A DNA stretch of 64,000 nt from Ensifer sp. IC4062 (GTDB lineage Bacteria > Pseudomonadota > Alphaproteobacteria > Rhizobiales > Rhizobiaceae): contig NZ_JADYVD010000045.1 of the NCBI RefSeq assembly GCF_020193575.1, positions 1 through 64,000 on the forward strand, in the 5' to 3' direction. Numbering within the stretch: the first letter of the stretch is position 1; the number at the start of each line of letters is the position of its first letter. The notes under the pieces were generated by a model, which was given only the letters and a program-made list of their open reading frames with translations, was not told the DNA's origin and searched no databases. Made by a program: the position numbers and the translations under genes. Below are positions 8,853-16,910 of the stretch, one piece after another.

Positions 8853-8878
8853 TTCGCACCAACAGGAGATATGTTACA
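8853..8878 (-). promoter_or_regulatory. SigF-type ECF promoter of bufABC-doxX
   Basis: On the minus strand, TGTAAC (8878-8873) and CGAA (8856-8853) are separated by exactly 16 nt. The same two boxes with the same spacer length precede the divergent sigma-factor gene. This agrees with the GTAAC/CGAA pattern known for Caulobacter SigF targets. Confidence 0.8.
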
Positions 8879-9009
8879 TTCGGCGTCAACACGCTTTCGT
8901 GAGCCCACGTCCACCGCCAGATCACGATGACGGGAGGCCGAGGATACGGGCGGAATACCGCTTTACATTCTTCGTCGTCCCATTTTAGCCAAAGGATTGC
9001 TGGCGGCGA

Positions 9010-9035
9010 TGTAACGAACGGCAAAGACGAGCGAA
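9010..9035 (+). promoter_or_regulatory. SigF-type ECF promoter of the sigF-nrsF operon
   Basis: TGTAAC (9010-9015), a 16-nt spacer and CGAA (9032-9035) match the promoter of the divergent buf operon box for box. This implies autoregulation. The -10 box is only 16 nt before the annotated GTG, so the leader would be very short. Confidence 0.78.
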
Positions 9036-9051
9036 TTGGGAGGAAGCACCC

Positions 9052-9585
9052 GTGGACGGCGTGGATGAAAGGAGCCTCGCCAGACTTTTCCGCGCGGCGC
9101 TCGCCGGCGACGAGCGGGCCTATGGCAACTTCCTGCATGAGGCCGCTCGCCTCGTTCGCGCCTGGGCGCGCCGCAGGGCATTCGGCGGTCCGGATCCGGA
9201 AGACATCGTTCAGGAAACGCTACTCGCCATCCATGTGAAGCGCCACACCTGGCGAAGCGACGATCCGGTGACGCCATGGCTCTACGCGATTGCAAAGCAC
9301 AAGCTGGTCGATGCCTTGCGGCGGCAAGGCCGCCATCCCCGGGTTGAGATCAGCGAGGTGGAGGACCGGGTAGCCGCCGAGGAAGTGGAGACGGTCAGGG
9401 ATTGGGAAATCGGCCGTGCGCTCGAAACGCTCACCCCAGGCCAGCGTTCGGTGGTGACGGCAATATCGGTCGAGGGGCGCACGATATCGGAAGCGGCGCG
9501 CAGCCTCGACATGAACGAAACGGCAGTTCGCGTCGCGCTTCATCGCGGCCTTGCTGCCATCGCCCGGCGATTTGGACGAGACTGA
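9052..9585 (+). CDS. sigF: ECF sigma factor, SigF-like regulator of the bufferin locus
   Basis: This 177-residue extracytoplasmic-function sigma factor has a region 2 containing [20 protein letters not shown] and [17 protein letters not shown], and a region 4 containing [44 protein letters not shown]. The next gene is a NrsF-like six-helix membrane anti-sigma factor and the divergent genes are the buf operon, the same set controlled by SigF-NrsF in Caulobacter. GTG 9052 follows GGGAGGAAG. A second GTG at 9061 is possible. It is separated from nrsF by 1 bp. Confidence 0.88.
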   Translation: MDGVDERSLARLFRAALAGDERAYGNFLHEAARLVRAWARRRAFGGPDPEDIVQETLLAIHVKRHTWRSDDPVTPWLYAIAKHKLVDALRRQGRHPRVEISEVEDRVAAEEVETVRDWEIGRALETLTPGQRSVVTAISVEGRTISEAARSLDMNETAVRVALHRGLAAIARRFGRD

Positions 9586-9586
9586 C

Positions 9587-10225
9587 ATGGAGACACACGA
9601 ACTCATCAAGGCTCTTGCTGCGGACAGCCGGCGCACCGGCGTGGCGATGAACACCGTCTGGTGGGGCGCGGTCTTTGTCGCGATCGTCGTCGCCACGACA
9701 GTTTTTTTCGCCCTGCTCGGTCCGCGGCCGGATATCGCCAGTGCCGCGCAGACGATCCGTTTTCTCTTCAAGTTCGTTGTGACGATCGCCCTGGCGGCAA
9801 GCGCCTTCGGCCTGCTGCGCCTGTTGTCGCGTCCGGAGACTGACCCGCGCGGCGTACTGCCCTATCTCGCGGTCGCTCCGGCACTCGTCCTTGCGGGAGT
9901 TGCGATCGAGCTCATCGTTGCACCCGCAGAAACGTGGTCGACCAGGCTTGTCGGGACGAACAGCCTGCAGTGCCTGACCTTCATTCCGCTGATCGGGATC
10001 GGCCCACTCGCGTTGCTTTTGCTCGCGCTGCGCCACGGTGCCCCGTCCCATCCGACCCTCGCCGGCGCGATCGCGGGGCTTGCGGCCGGCGGCATCGCCG
10101 CGACGTTCTACGCTTCCCATTGCACCGATGATTCACCTCTGTTCGTCGTCACCTGGTACACGATCGCGGTCGGGGTCCTGGCGCTCCTCGGCGCCCTCAC
10201 CGGCCGCCATGTTGCGCGCTGGTGA
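9587..10225 (+). CDS. nrsF: DUF1109 membrane anti-sigma factor, NrsF-like
   Basis: This 212-residue integral membrane protein has about six helices and the DUF1109 start (LIKALAADSRR followed by a long helix). NrsF holds SigF inactive at the membrane and releases it on oxidative or heavy-metal stress. Two cysteines in or near membrane segments (in SLQCLTF and ASHCTDD) correspond in kind to the paired cysteines implicated in NrsF sensing. The ATG at 9587 follows the sigma-factor stop by 1 bp, with GGACGAG upstream, so the two are translationally linked. Confidence 0.87.
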   Translation: METHELIKALAADSRRTGVAMNTVWWGAVFVAIVVATTVFFALLGPRPDIASAAQTIRFLFKFVVTIALAASAFGLLRLLSRPETDPRGVLPYLAVAPALVLAGVAIELIVAPAETWSTRLVGTNSLQCLTFIPLIGIGPLALLLLALRHGAPSHPTLAGAIAGLAAGGIAATFYASHCTDDSPLFVVTWYTIAVGVLALLGALTGRHVARW

Positions 10226-10244
10226 CCCCTCGACCGCGTCGCAA

Positions 10245-10670
10245 TCAGGACGTAGTGCTTGCCTTTGGCCCTTCCGGCGCCTGCGGCAGGGTCTTGCGCA
10301 CGACCTTGCCCTCTTCCGCCTTGTAGAAGAACTGGCTTGCGACCAGCCAACCCTTCAGCGGTCTCAGCGGCGGGATGCAGGTGAGAAGCATGAACGGCCC
10401 GGTCGTCAGCAGATGCACCCAAAGCGGCGCGGCATACTGCACCTCCAGCCAAACACCGAGGAAGACGCTCGGCACGCAGGCGAAGCAGATGACGAAAAAG
10501 GCCGGGCCGTCGGCCGGATCGGCGAACGAATAGTCAAGGCCGCAGACCTCGCATTCCGGGCGGAGCTTCAGGAAGCCTTCGAACAGATGCCCTTGGCCGC
10601 AACGGGGGCAGCGGCCGCGCAGGCCCGTCTGCAACGGCGGAAGGGCCGGCCAATCTTCGTGTGAAGACAT
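10245..10670 (-). CDS. DUF983 zinc-ribbon membrane protein
   Basis: This 141-residue protein starts with a four-cysteine zinc-ribbon-like segment (RGRCPRCGQGHLFEGFLKLRPECEVCGLDY), followed by two transmembrane helices (about residues 57-78 and 85-105). This is the DUF983 layout found next to cytochrome oxidase or elsewhere in alphaproteobacteria; its function is not established. The ATG at 10670 has GGAAAGGAAAG upstream; the longer frame to 10811 is not needed. A symmetric site at 10808-10833 upstream resembles a site before the MocR gene, so the neighbour may regulate it. Confidence 0.85.
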   Translation of the reverse strand: MSSHEDWPALPPLQTGLRGRCPRCGQGHLFEGFLKLRPECEVCGLDYSFADPADGPAFFVICFACVPSVFLGVWLEVQYAAPLWVHLLTTGPFMLLTCIPPLRPLKGWLVASQFFYKAEEGKVVRKTLPQAPEGPKASTTS

Positions 10671-10807
10671 TGTCTTTCCTTTCCAGGTTTTGGTCGGCGG
10701 CACGTGCAGGTGCGCAATTGCGTGAGGCGCTCGTTCGGCGCCGACATGCCGGATGGCTGCGGACGATCCGCGTCCTCGCCGGCTTCCACAACAGGAAGCC
10801 ATACAAA

Positions 10808-10833
10808 GCATACATTGTCAAATCATTGTATGC
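10808..10833. promoter_or_regulatory. Candidate operator (inverted repeat) upstream of the DUF983 gene
   Basis: GCATACA (10808-10814) and TGTATGC (10827-10833) form a perfect 7-bp inverted repeat with a 12-nt centre. The motif CAATGTATG on its minus strand (10817-10809) recurs exactly at 12391-12399 in front of the MocR regulator gene, suggesting a shared binding protein. Confidence 0.4.
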
Positions 10834-10876
10834 ATAAATGCCTGCGACAATTACGCCGGATTACGGTGCCGCCGCA

Positions 10877-10972
10877 TACAGCGCCGCGCGTCCAATCGGA
10901 CAAGCAACGGTCGCTGTAGCATTTTAAGAACATCTTCCTGCTTTCATTGGTTCCAATTGAAAGCAGGCTGCT
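10877..10972. repeat. Partial RIME-type palindromic repeat and adjacent hairpin
   Basis: ACAGCGCCGCGCGTCC-AATC-GGACAAGC then CGCTGTA forms a cruciform-like palindrome matching the left half of the repeat at about 14755 and 39556. After it, GCTTTCATTGG-TTCCAATTGAAAGC gives a second hairpin, ending in CTCTAGA. The remainder of the 302-bp gap between the DUF983 and MocR genes holds only the candidate operator and no gene. Confidence 0.6.
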
Positions 10973-12370
10973 CTAGACGACGAAGTTTACCGCAGCCGGC
11001 GATTGCACGAGAAGATCGGCGATGATGGTGAGGCTGCGCTGAAGCTCCACGCGCGTTTCCGCTGCGCCGAGTCCCAGCCGCACCGCCTCGGGCGCATTGG
11101 CAAGCGCAAACGCGTCGCTTGTGACGATGCTAATACCGGCCGTACGCAGGCGGGCGGTGAACTCACCACGTGTCCAGCCGGAGGGCAACGTGAGCCAAAG
11201 GTGAAAGGCCTCCGGATTGGTCAGGACGCGATCGGCGGGCAGGATCTCCGCCGCGATCTGTTGGCGCCGTCCGGCCTCGGCGCGAATGGCGGCAAGCACC
11301 GCATTCGCCGTTCCATCCTCGATCCAGTAAGTGGCGATCGCCGCCGAAAGCGGCGAGGCCATGCCAGCGGTCGCGCGGATCGCGCCCTCAAGGCGAACGG
11401 AACTCACGGCATCCGGAACGACGAGATACGCGATGCGGAGCGCCGGCGAAAGGCACTTGGCAAGCCCGGCCACGTAATAGACGAGATCGGGAGCGAGCGC
11501 GGCAAGCGGTGGTATCGGGTCAGTCGGCAGCGCGCCATAAGCATCGTCCTCTATGATCGCGATGCCGTGCCTGCGGGCGATTGCAACGACCGCCTCCCTG
11601 CGCTTGAGCGACAGTGTCGCCGTTGTCGGATTGTGTAGCGTCGGGTTGCAATAAAGCGCCTTCGGCCGGTGCTTGACGCATGCGGCCTCGAGCGCCTCCG
11701 GCAAAAGCCCCTGTTCGTCCACGGCAACGGCAGCAAGGCCTATGCCGAGATGGGCCGCAAGCGATCGCAGGCCCGGATAGGTGAGTGCCTCGGCGCAGAT
11801 CACGTCGCCGCGCGCCGCAAGCATGCTGACCGTGGCAAGCAGCGCCCCTTGTGCACCGGGGCAGATCAGCAGGCGCTCCGCCGCCACGTCGCCGAGCCTC
11901 GGCCGCAGCCAGGACGCCCCTGCTGTTTTATCCGGCAGGGCGCCACCGACTGCCTGGTAGCGCATCAGGAGGTCCAATCCACGCTCGTCCTCAAGTGCGT
12001 CGATGCCGCCCCACATCCGAGCGATAAGGTTCGGATCTTCGAAGAGCGGCGGCAGGTTCATGCTCATGTCGACGAGCCCGCCACCGGACGATCGGCCGCC
12101 ATTCTTTCGCCGGGCCTTGACATAGGTGCCCTGCCCGACGCGACCCTCGATCAATCCCCGCGCCCGCGCCTCGTTATAGGCACGGCTGACGGTCGTGAAA
12201 TCGATACCTAGAACACCCGCAAGCGCCCGCTGCGGCGGCAGGCGCATTCCCTCCTTGAGCTCGCCGGCCGCGATATCCGCCGCTAAAGCATCCGCGATCG
12301 CCAGGTAAAGCGGGCCGGCTTCCTCGCTTAGCGCCGGCACCCAGGAAAGATGCGCGTGATCCCTGTCCAT
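10973..12370 (-). CDS. MocR-type (GntR wHTH plus aminotransferase-like) transcriptional regulator
   Basis: This 465-residue protein has an N-terminal GntR-type winged helix (LYLAIADALAADIAAGELKEGMRLPPQRALAGVLGIDFTTVSRAYNEA) joined to a fold-type I aminotransferase domain. The expected PLP lysine is in the GLAKCLSPALRIAY segment, and CNPTLHNPTT and IIEDDAYG match PLP-contact motifs. MocR regulators sense PLP or PLP-amino-acid adducts. pdxJ lies about 2.7 kb away but is not adjacent, so a PdxR-like role is only a possibility. I chose ATG 12370 over 12409; candidate operator repeats sit at 12391-12416. Confidence 0.85.
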   Translation of the reverse strand: MDRDHAHLSWVPALSEEAGPLYLAIADALAADIAAGELKEGMRLPPQRALAGVLGIDFTTVSRAYNEARARGLIEGRVGQGTYVKARRKNGGRSSGGGLVDMSMNLPPLFEDPNLIARMWGGIDALEDERGLDLLMRYQAVGGALPDKTAGASWLRPRLGDVAAERLLICPGAQGALLATVSMLAARGDVICAEALTYPGLRSLAAHLGIGLAAVAVDEQGLLPEALEAACVKHRPKALYCNPTLHNPTTATLSLKRREAVVAIARRHGIAIIEDDAYGALPTDPIPPLAALAPDLVYYVAGLAKCLSPALRIAYLVVPDAVSSVRLEGAIRATAGMASPLSAAIATYWIEDGTANAVLAAIRAEAGRRQQIAAEILPADRVLTNPEAFHLWLTLPSGWTRGEFTARLRTAGISIVTSDAFALANAPEAVRLGLGAAETRVELQRSLTIIADLLVQSPAAVNFVV

Positions 12371-12390
12371 CGACAATATCCCATTTTCCA

Positions 12391-12416
12391 CAATGTATGG
12401 ATATTGCATGGATACA
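12391..12416. promoter_or_regulatory. Candidate MocR operator (direct and inverted repeats)
   Basis: ATGGATA occurs twice (12397-12403 and 12408-12414), 11 bp apart and therefore about one helical turn. TGTAT (12394-12398) and ATACA (12412-12416) form an overlapping inverted repeat. The site lies just upstream of the chosen MocR start, where autoregulation is usual. Confidence 0.4.
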
Positions 12417-12535
12417 GCGTTTAGGCAAGCGCCGCGGGCGAGCGCCGATCATCGGCGGATTGCGTGTCGCCGGCATTCGGCGCCCGTTGCCACAGCGGTT
12501 TTCCATAAGACCAAGGAGCTCGGACCTAGATCATT

Positions 12536-14533
12536 TCACCGAGCCAATGGGGGCGCGAACGGTGGGGCCACGGCATCTTTCATCATCACAGGCACCAAGG
12601 TTGTCGAACCGAAAACGCTAAGGTGGTGATCGTCTGAATAGAGCGGAATGCCGTCCTTTGCGACCATGCAAACGGGCCTGCACAGCAGCGGAACGGCACT
12701 GACGCGCTGCACGCCCGCATCCCTGTCCGCGATTTCAAGCACCCGGTTGACACGCGCGGTACGCGCCTCGACCACAGCCCTCGTCGGGACTGGCGGCAGC
12801 GCGGCATCGATAAAGTGGTTAAGACCGAGAACGCGAGGAACGGACCAGCCGATATCCGGAATGTCATCGACAATGATGACCTTTCGGCCGGTGCTGCGGA
12901 TCGCTCGCACGGTCTTCAGCAGCGCGCTCTCGAAGAGAGCATACTCCTGCTCGGGATCGGCTTCGCCGCCCCCTTTGCGGACGAGCTGCGCCTGTGGGCC
13001 GCTTCGTTCACTGGCGGGATCGACCATGCGCGACCAGCGCGCACTGAGGACGACCACCGGTGCGTCGCGACCCTTCCGGAGCATCGACATAACCGCTGCG
13101 TTGAAGTCGGAGCAATCGTGGGCGGGCCCCTTGTCCAACCGTTCCACGCCAAGAAGTGGCGGACACCCCCCTTTGAACGCAACCTTGCCCCGTTTGTGGC
13201 TTCTCTCAAGCAAAACGTCGAGGCCGGACATGATTGCTCCGGCGTGGGAATCCCCCCAGAGGAGGATGCTGTTCTTGCCGCTTGCGGCGTCGGCTTCCGC
13301 CCCGATGCGGCACAGGCCCTCCCGAGGTGTCTTGCCGCCACAGTGATCGCGTTGCCCGTCAATATCGAAGGTGCCGGAATAGGCCAGCTGCGCATCAAGC
13401 GAGAGGCGCCCCGGAAAGCCTTCCCACATATTCACCGTCGCCGCCACCAGCGCGACGGCTGCAATGGCGGCCGAAGAAGAGGCAAGAATGAAGCGGGGCG
13501 TAAAGCCGCTCGGCCCCCGGCGGCGGAACGGCGTTTCGATGAAACGCCAACTCGCGTAGGCGCATGCAAATGACAAGATGATGGCAACCAGCATCTGCTG
13601 CGGAGTAATTTCCACTGTGCCGCTCACCAATTTGAAATAGACGATGATGGGCCAGTGCCAAAGGTAAAGCGAATAGGAGATCAGTCCGATCGCCACCGGT
13701 ATCGAACCCGACAACATCCGGCCGACGAGTGTTATCCTCTGCTCGCCCGCCCACAGCAGCGCCAAGGCGCCGAAAGCGGGCAGCACCGCGCTGACCCCGG
13801 GTAACAGCGTTGTACTATCGAAGAACGCCACCGCCGCCAGGATGGCGCCCAAGCCGATGAGCGACGCCACCTGGGCAAGCCTTGCACTGCGGCAGACAGG
13901 AAATGCGCCGACGGCAAGCAGCACCCCAAGCCCAAGTTCCCAGGCCCGGGTTGGCGCCAGGTAGAAGTTCGCCCGCGGGTATGCGCCGCTCGCCCATACG
14001 GAAAGCAAGAACGACGCGAAACACAAGCCGGCGAATGACATGATCATGGCCCGTCGCGGCAAACGGAAGAGCCACCACAGAACCAAGGGAAAAACGATAT
14101 AGAATTGCTCCTCAACACCCAAGGACCAGGTGTGAAGCAGCGGTTCGAGATCCGCATCCGGGGCGAAATAGTCCGCGTTCGCGTACCAGAACCAGATATT
14201 GGACGAGGAGAAGATCGCCGCCAGCGCAGAACGCGCCAGCCCGACGAACATGTCCGGCAGCAGCAGCAACGCTCCCGCTACGAGGCAAGCAGCAATCGCG
14301 AAGAAAAGCGCCGGCAATATTCGTCGCGCTCGCCGCTCATAGAATGAGATCAGCGAGAAGCGCCCTGCTGCAAGCTCTCGATGGAGAATTCCGGCGATCA
14401 GAAAACCCGAAACTACAAAAAAAACATCGACGCCAACTAAACCGCCGGAAAAACCAGGAACTCCAGCATGACAGAATACAACCGACATCACGGCGATGGC
14501 TCGCACGCCGTCAATATCCCTGCGGTATTCCAC
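12536..14533 (-). CDS. OafA-type membrane O-acyltransferase with C-terminal SGNH domain
   Basis: This 665-residue protein has an N-terminal acyltransferase-3 domain starting YRRDIDGVRAIAVMSVVFCHAG, with VGVDVFFVVSGFLIAGIL, FYERRARRILPAL and about ten transmembrane helices. It is followed from about residue 390 by a periplasmic SGNH hydrolase-like domain (GDSHAG nucleophile; late DDHHLS Asp-His pair). Such two-part proteins O-acetylate surface polysaccharide or lipopolysaccharide. No polysaccharide genes flank it, so the substrate is unknown. GTG 14533 follows a GGGGGG tract and starts right at the conserved domain; the longer frame to 14728 is not needed. Confidence 0.88.
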   Translation of the reverse strand: MEYRRDIDGVRAIAVMSVVFCHAGVPGFSGGLVGVDVFFVVSGFLIAGILHRELAAGRFSLISFYERRARRILPALFFAIAACLVAGALLLLPDMFVGLARSALAAIFSSSNIWFWYANADYFAPDADLEPLLHTWSLGVEEQFYIVFPLVLWWLFRLPRRAMIMSFAGLCFASFLLSVWASGAYPRANFYLAPTRAWELGLGVLLAVGAFPVCRSARLAQVASLIGLGAILAAVAFFDSTTLLPGVSAVLPAFGALALLWAGEQRITLVGRMLSGSIPVAIGLISYSLYLWHWPIIVYFKLVSGTVEITPQQMLVAIILSFACAYASWRFIETPFRRRGPSGFTPRFILASSSAAIAAVALVAATVNMWEGFPGRLSLDAQLAYSGTFDIDGQRDHCGGKTPREGLCRIGAEADAASGKNSILLWGDSHAGAIMSGLDVLLERSHKRGKVAFKGGCPPLLGVERLDKGPAHDCSDFNAAVMSMLRKGRDAPVVVLSARWSRMVDPASERSGPQAQLVRKGGGEADPEQEYALFESALLKTVRAIRSTGRKVIIVDDIPDIGWSVPRVLGLNHFIDAALPPVPTRAVVEARTARVNRVLEIADRDAGVQRVSAVPLLCRPVCMVAKDGIPLYSDDHHLSVFGSTTLVPVMMKDAVAPPFAPPLAR

Positions 14534-14754
14534 GACAACGCCCCCCAACAAGAGCGTGTTCTTAAATGAATTGCGTACGCATGATTGGGTATTCAAAATC
14601 AGGGGGATGTCTATACGGCGGCTTTTGGACACATTTGTGAAACCGGCGCCCTTAAATGCGGTTGAGCCGTTTTTCGACCGACGCTCCTGAGCTCCGGGTC
14701 GCCACGAGCCGCGCTCATTCAGAAGCACAACGGCCGCCGGAACACCTTGAATTC

Positions 14755-14858
14755 CTGCGGCGTCGCGTGTCCAATCGGACGCGCAAAGATTGCTGTAGCG
14801 CTTTGAATTGCTGCGTGATTTTGTCCTTAGATTGATTCCGATTTAAGGAATCATGCAG
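14755..14858. repeat. RIME-type palindromic intergenic repeat (most complete copy)
   Basis: Two palindromes lie in tandem. The first is GTGTCC-AATC-GGACGCGC followed by a GCTGTAGCG segment. The second, at 14811-14858, pairs CTGCGTGATT with AATCATGCAG around inner TCCTTA/TAAGGA arms. Related or partial copies occur at 10877, 22405, 29704 and around 39556-39790. This fits the small mosaic palindromic elements (RIME) known from rhizobia. Most of the 497-bp gap between the acyltransferase and pdxJ is this repeat plus a GAGCGGCT/AGCCGCTC hairpin (14876-14909); no gene was seen. Confidence 0.65.
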
Positions 14859-15030
14859 TCGCTGATTTTCCCCGCGAGCGGCTCAGGATCGGAGACCATG
14901 CAGCCGCTCAGCGTTCCCGAAGCGCGCGTACCAGAGGCTCTTCAAAATCCCGTTACCGCTCGGCTCTAATGCATCTCGCCCGAAAGTGTGTAGCGGCTTT
15001 GGGACGTGCACAAACCAAAGATGTGAACGG

Positions 15031-15783
15031 CTAGATCGCCTCACCGCAGGCGCGGCGGAAGCGGCGCACCGTCTCCGCAATGCCGTATTCCAGCGCGTCC
15101 GCCGTCAGGCCGTGGCCGATCGAAACCTCGGCGAGCTCCGGAATGTGTTTTACCAACAGCGGCAGGTTGGCGACGGTGAGGTCGTGGCCGGCGTTGACGG
15201 CAAGGCCAAGGCCAAGTGCAATCTCCGCGGTGCGGCCGAGTTCTGCAGCGATCCGCTCGGCCTTCTCGGGGTCATTGTAGCAGCCACCATAGGGGCCGGT
15301 ATAAAGTTCGATCCGGTCCGCCCCGGTTTCCTTGGCGATCGTCAACGCCTCCGGATCCGGATCGCCATCGGCGAAGAGCGAAACGCGGAAGCCCTTTTTC
15401 TTCAGTCGCCCGACCACATTCCCAATGAGGCTGTGGTTCTTGCGAAAATCCCAGCCGTGATCCGAGGTCGCCTGCGCCGGATCGTCCGGCACCAGCGTCA
15501 CCTGCTCCGGCTGGTGTCGTTCGACCAGTTGAAGAAAATCTTCGTTGGGGAAGCCTTCCATGTTGAATTCCGCCTGCGGAAACTCGTCATCGATCAGGTC
15601 GCGGATAGGCTGAAGGTCGGAGAAGCGGATGTGGCGCTGGTCCGGGCGCGGGTGAACGGTCAACCCGCTCGCCCCCGCCTGAAGCGCAATGCGGCCAAGG
15701 CCGGTCACGGACGGCCAGGGAAGATCACGCCGATTGCGCAGCATCGCGACGGCATTCAGATTCACAGACAGTTTTGCTGGCAT
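15031..15783 (-). CDS. pdxJ: Pyridoxine 5'-phosphate synthase
   Basis: PdxJ condenses 3-amino-2-oxopropyl phosphate with 1-deoxyxylulose 5-phosphate, the ring-closing step of the DXP-dependent vitamin B6 pathway. The 250-residue TIM barrel starts with the family's [16 protein letters not shown]. It contains [46 protein letters not shown] and [12 protein letters not shown] phosphate- and substrate-binding segments. Length is normal for the family. It is monocistronic, with weak purine-rich sequence before the ATG. Confidence 0.95.
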   Translation of the reverse strand: MPAKLSVNLNAVAMLRNRRDLPWPSVTGLGRIALQAGASGLTVHPRPDQRHIRFSDLQPIRDLIDDEFPQAEFNMEGFPNEDFLQLVERHQPEQVTLVPDDPAQATSDHGWDFRKNHSLIGNVVGRLKKKGFRVSLFADGDPDPEALTIAKETGADRIELYTGPYGGCYNDPEKAERIAAELGRTAEIALGLGLAVNAGHDLTVANLPLLVKHIPELAEVSIGHGLTADALEYGIAETVRRFRRACGEAI

Positions 15784-15961
15784 GTCGAAACTTTCACAGA
15801 GGCGGGGACATCATCGATGCCGCTGTTCTACCTCAGATTTTATAAAACCGGAATCGCCGTTTCTATGGTTACGTCCACCATTTTTGACATGACGAAATTA
15901 TGTTGATATCAACGTTAATGGCAGGATGAAAGTAAATCGCAGAGGCCGAGAGGAGGCGATC

Positions 15962-16666
15962 ATGACGACCACATTCATCCCGGCGATGGAACTGGCGGCA
16001 AGAAACCACGCGAGCTTTCCCAACGAAAGCGACGATTACCGGCGGGCGCGCAACGCGTTGCTCGCGGAGGAGATCGAGCTAAGGCGTCATATCGAGCGCG
16101 TTGCCGAGTTGCGCCGGCAGTTGCCGCCGGGCGGGGAGGTTACCGAGGATTATCGTTTCGAGGGCGAGAATGGGCCCGTCACGCTTGCCGATCTTTTCGG
16201 CGGCAAGGACACACTCATCATCTACAGCTACATGTTCGGCCCGAAGCGCGAAAAGCCATGCCCGATGTGCACCTCGCTGATGGGAGCATGGGAGCGGAAG
16301 GTTCCGGATATAGAGCAGCGCGTCGCGCTCGCGCTGGTGGCTCGCTCACCGATCGAGCGGCTGGTGGCTGCGAAAGAGGAACGCGGCTGGACGAGGCTCA
16401 AGGTCTATTCCGACGGAGACGGCGACTTCACCCGCGACTATGTCAGCGCCGAGGATGCGGACGTCCCCGGCTACACGGTGTTCACCCGCCGCGACGGCAC
16501 CATCCGGCATTTCTGGAGCGGCGAAATGAACGGCAAGATGGCCGACCCCGGCCAGGACCCGCGCGGCGCACCGGACCTCGACCCACTGTGGACCCTTCTC
16601 GACACCACGCCCGAAGGCCGCGGCAAGGATTGGTATCCGAAGCTCGAATACCCCCACGGCAGGTAA
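15962..16666 (+). CDS. DUF899 thioredoxin-fold protein
   Basis: This 234-residue protein of the DUF899 family is a thioredoxin/AhpC-like fold without peroxiredoxin assignment. Family landmarks are the EEIELRRHIERVAELRRQLPPGG start, LFGGKDTLIIYSYMFGP, CPMCTSLMGAW (a CxxC) and FTRRDGTIRHFWSGEM. The ATG at 15962 follows AGAGGAGG, so the longer 15926 start is not needed. A perfect 12-bp-arm hairpin follows at 16703-16736. Biochemical function is not known. Confidence 0.85.
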   Translation: MTTTFIPAMELAARNHASFPNESDDYRRARNALLAEEIELRRHIERVAELRRQLPPGGEVTEDYRFEGENGPVTLADLFGGKDTLIIYSYMFGPKREKPCPMCTSLMGAWERKVPDIEQRVALALVARSPIERLVAAKEERGWTRLKVYSDGDGDFTRDYVSAEDADVPGYTVFTRRDGTIRHFWSGEMNGKMADPGQDPRGAPDLDPLWTLLDTTPEGRGKDWYPKLEYPHGR

Positions 16667-16702
16667 AAGCGCCGCGGACCGTCCCCGCCTTCGCGATCGA
16701 CA

Positions 16703-16736
16703 CGCGCTCTCCCGATACACCTGGCGGGAGAGCGCG
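16703..16736. terminator. Strong hairpin downstream of the DUF899 gene
   Basis: CGCGCTCTCCCG (16703-16714) and CGGGAGAGCGCG (16725-16736) are perfect 12-bp arms around a 10-nt loop. There is no T-run, so it may stabilise the mRNA end or act as a Rho-dependent-type end rather than an intrinsic terminator. Confidence 0.55.
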
Positions 16737-16910
16737 ATCCTGCCGACACCCGGCCCGCAGGATGAGTCGCGTATTTCAGAAAAAGTGCGACTAATCGTCA
16801 TCGAGCCTGACAACCGCCGTTTTTGGGCTTAAGGTCCGAATCAGATTCAAGTTGTTCTTCCCGGCAATCTCGGTTCCGGCATTCCGCCCGTATCTTGTGG
16901 AGCTACATCG

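Noticed and set aside
8797-9138. N-terminal extension of the BufA frame
   Set aside because: The ATG at 8796 has a ribosome site and a signal peptide; the extension crosses the SigF-type promoters of both units.
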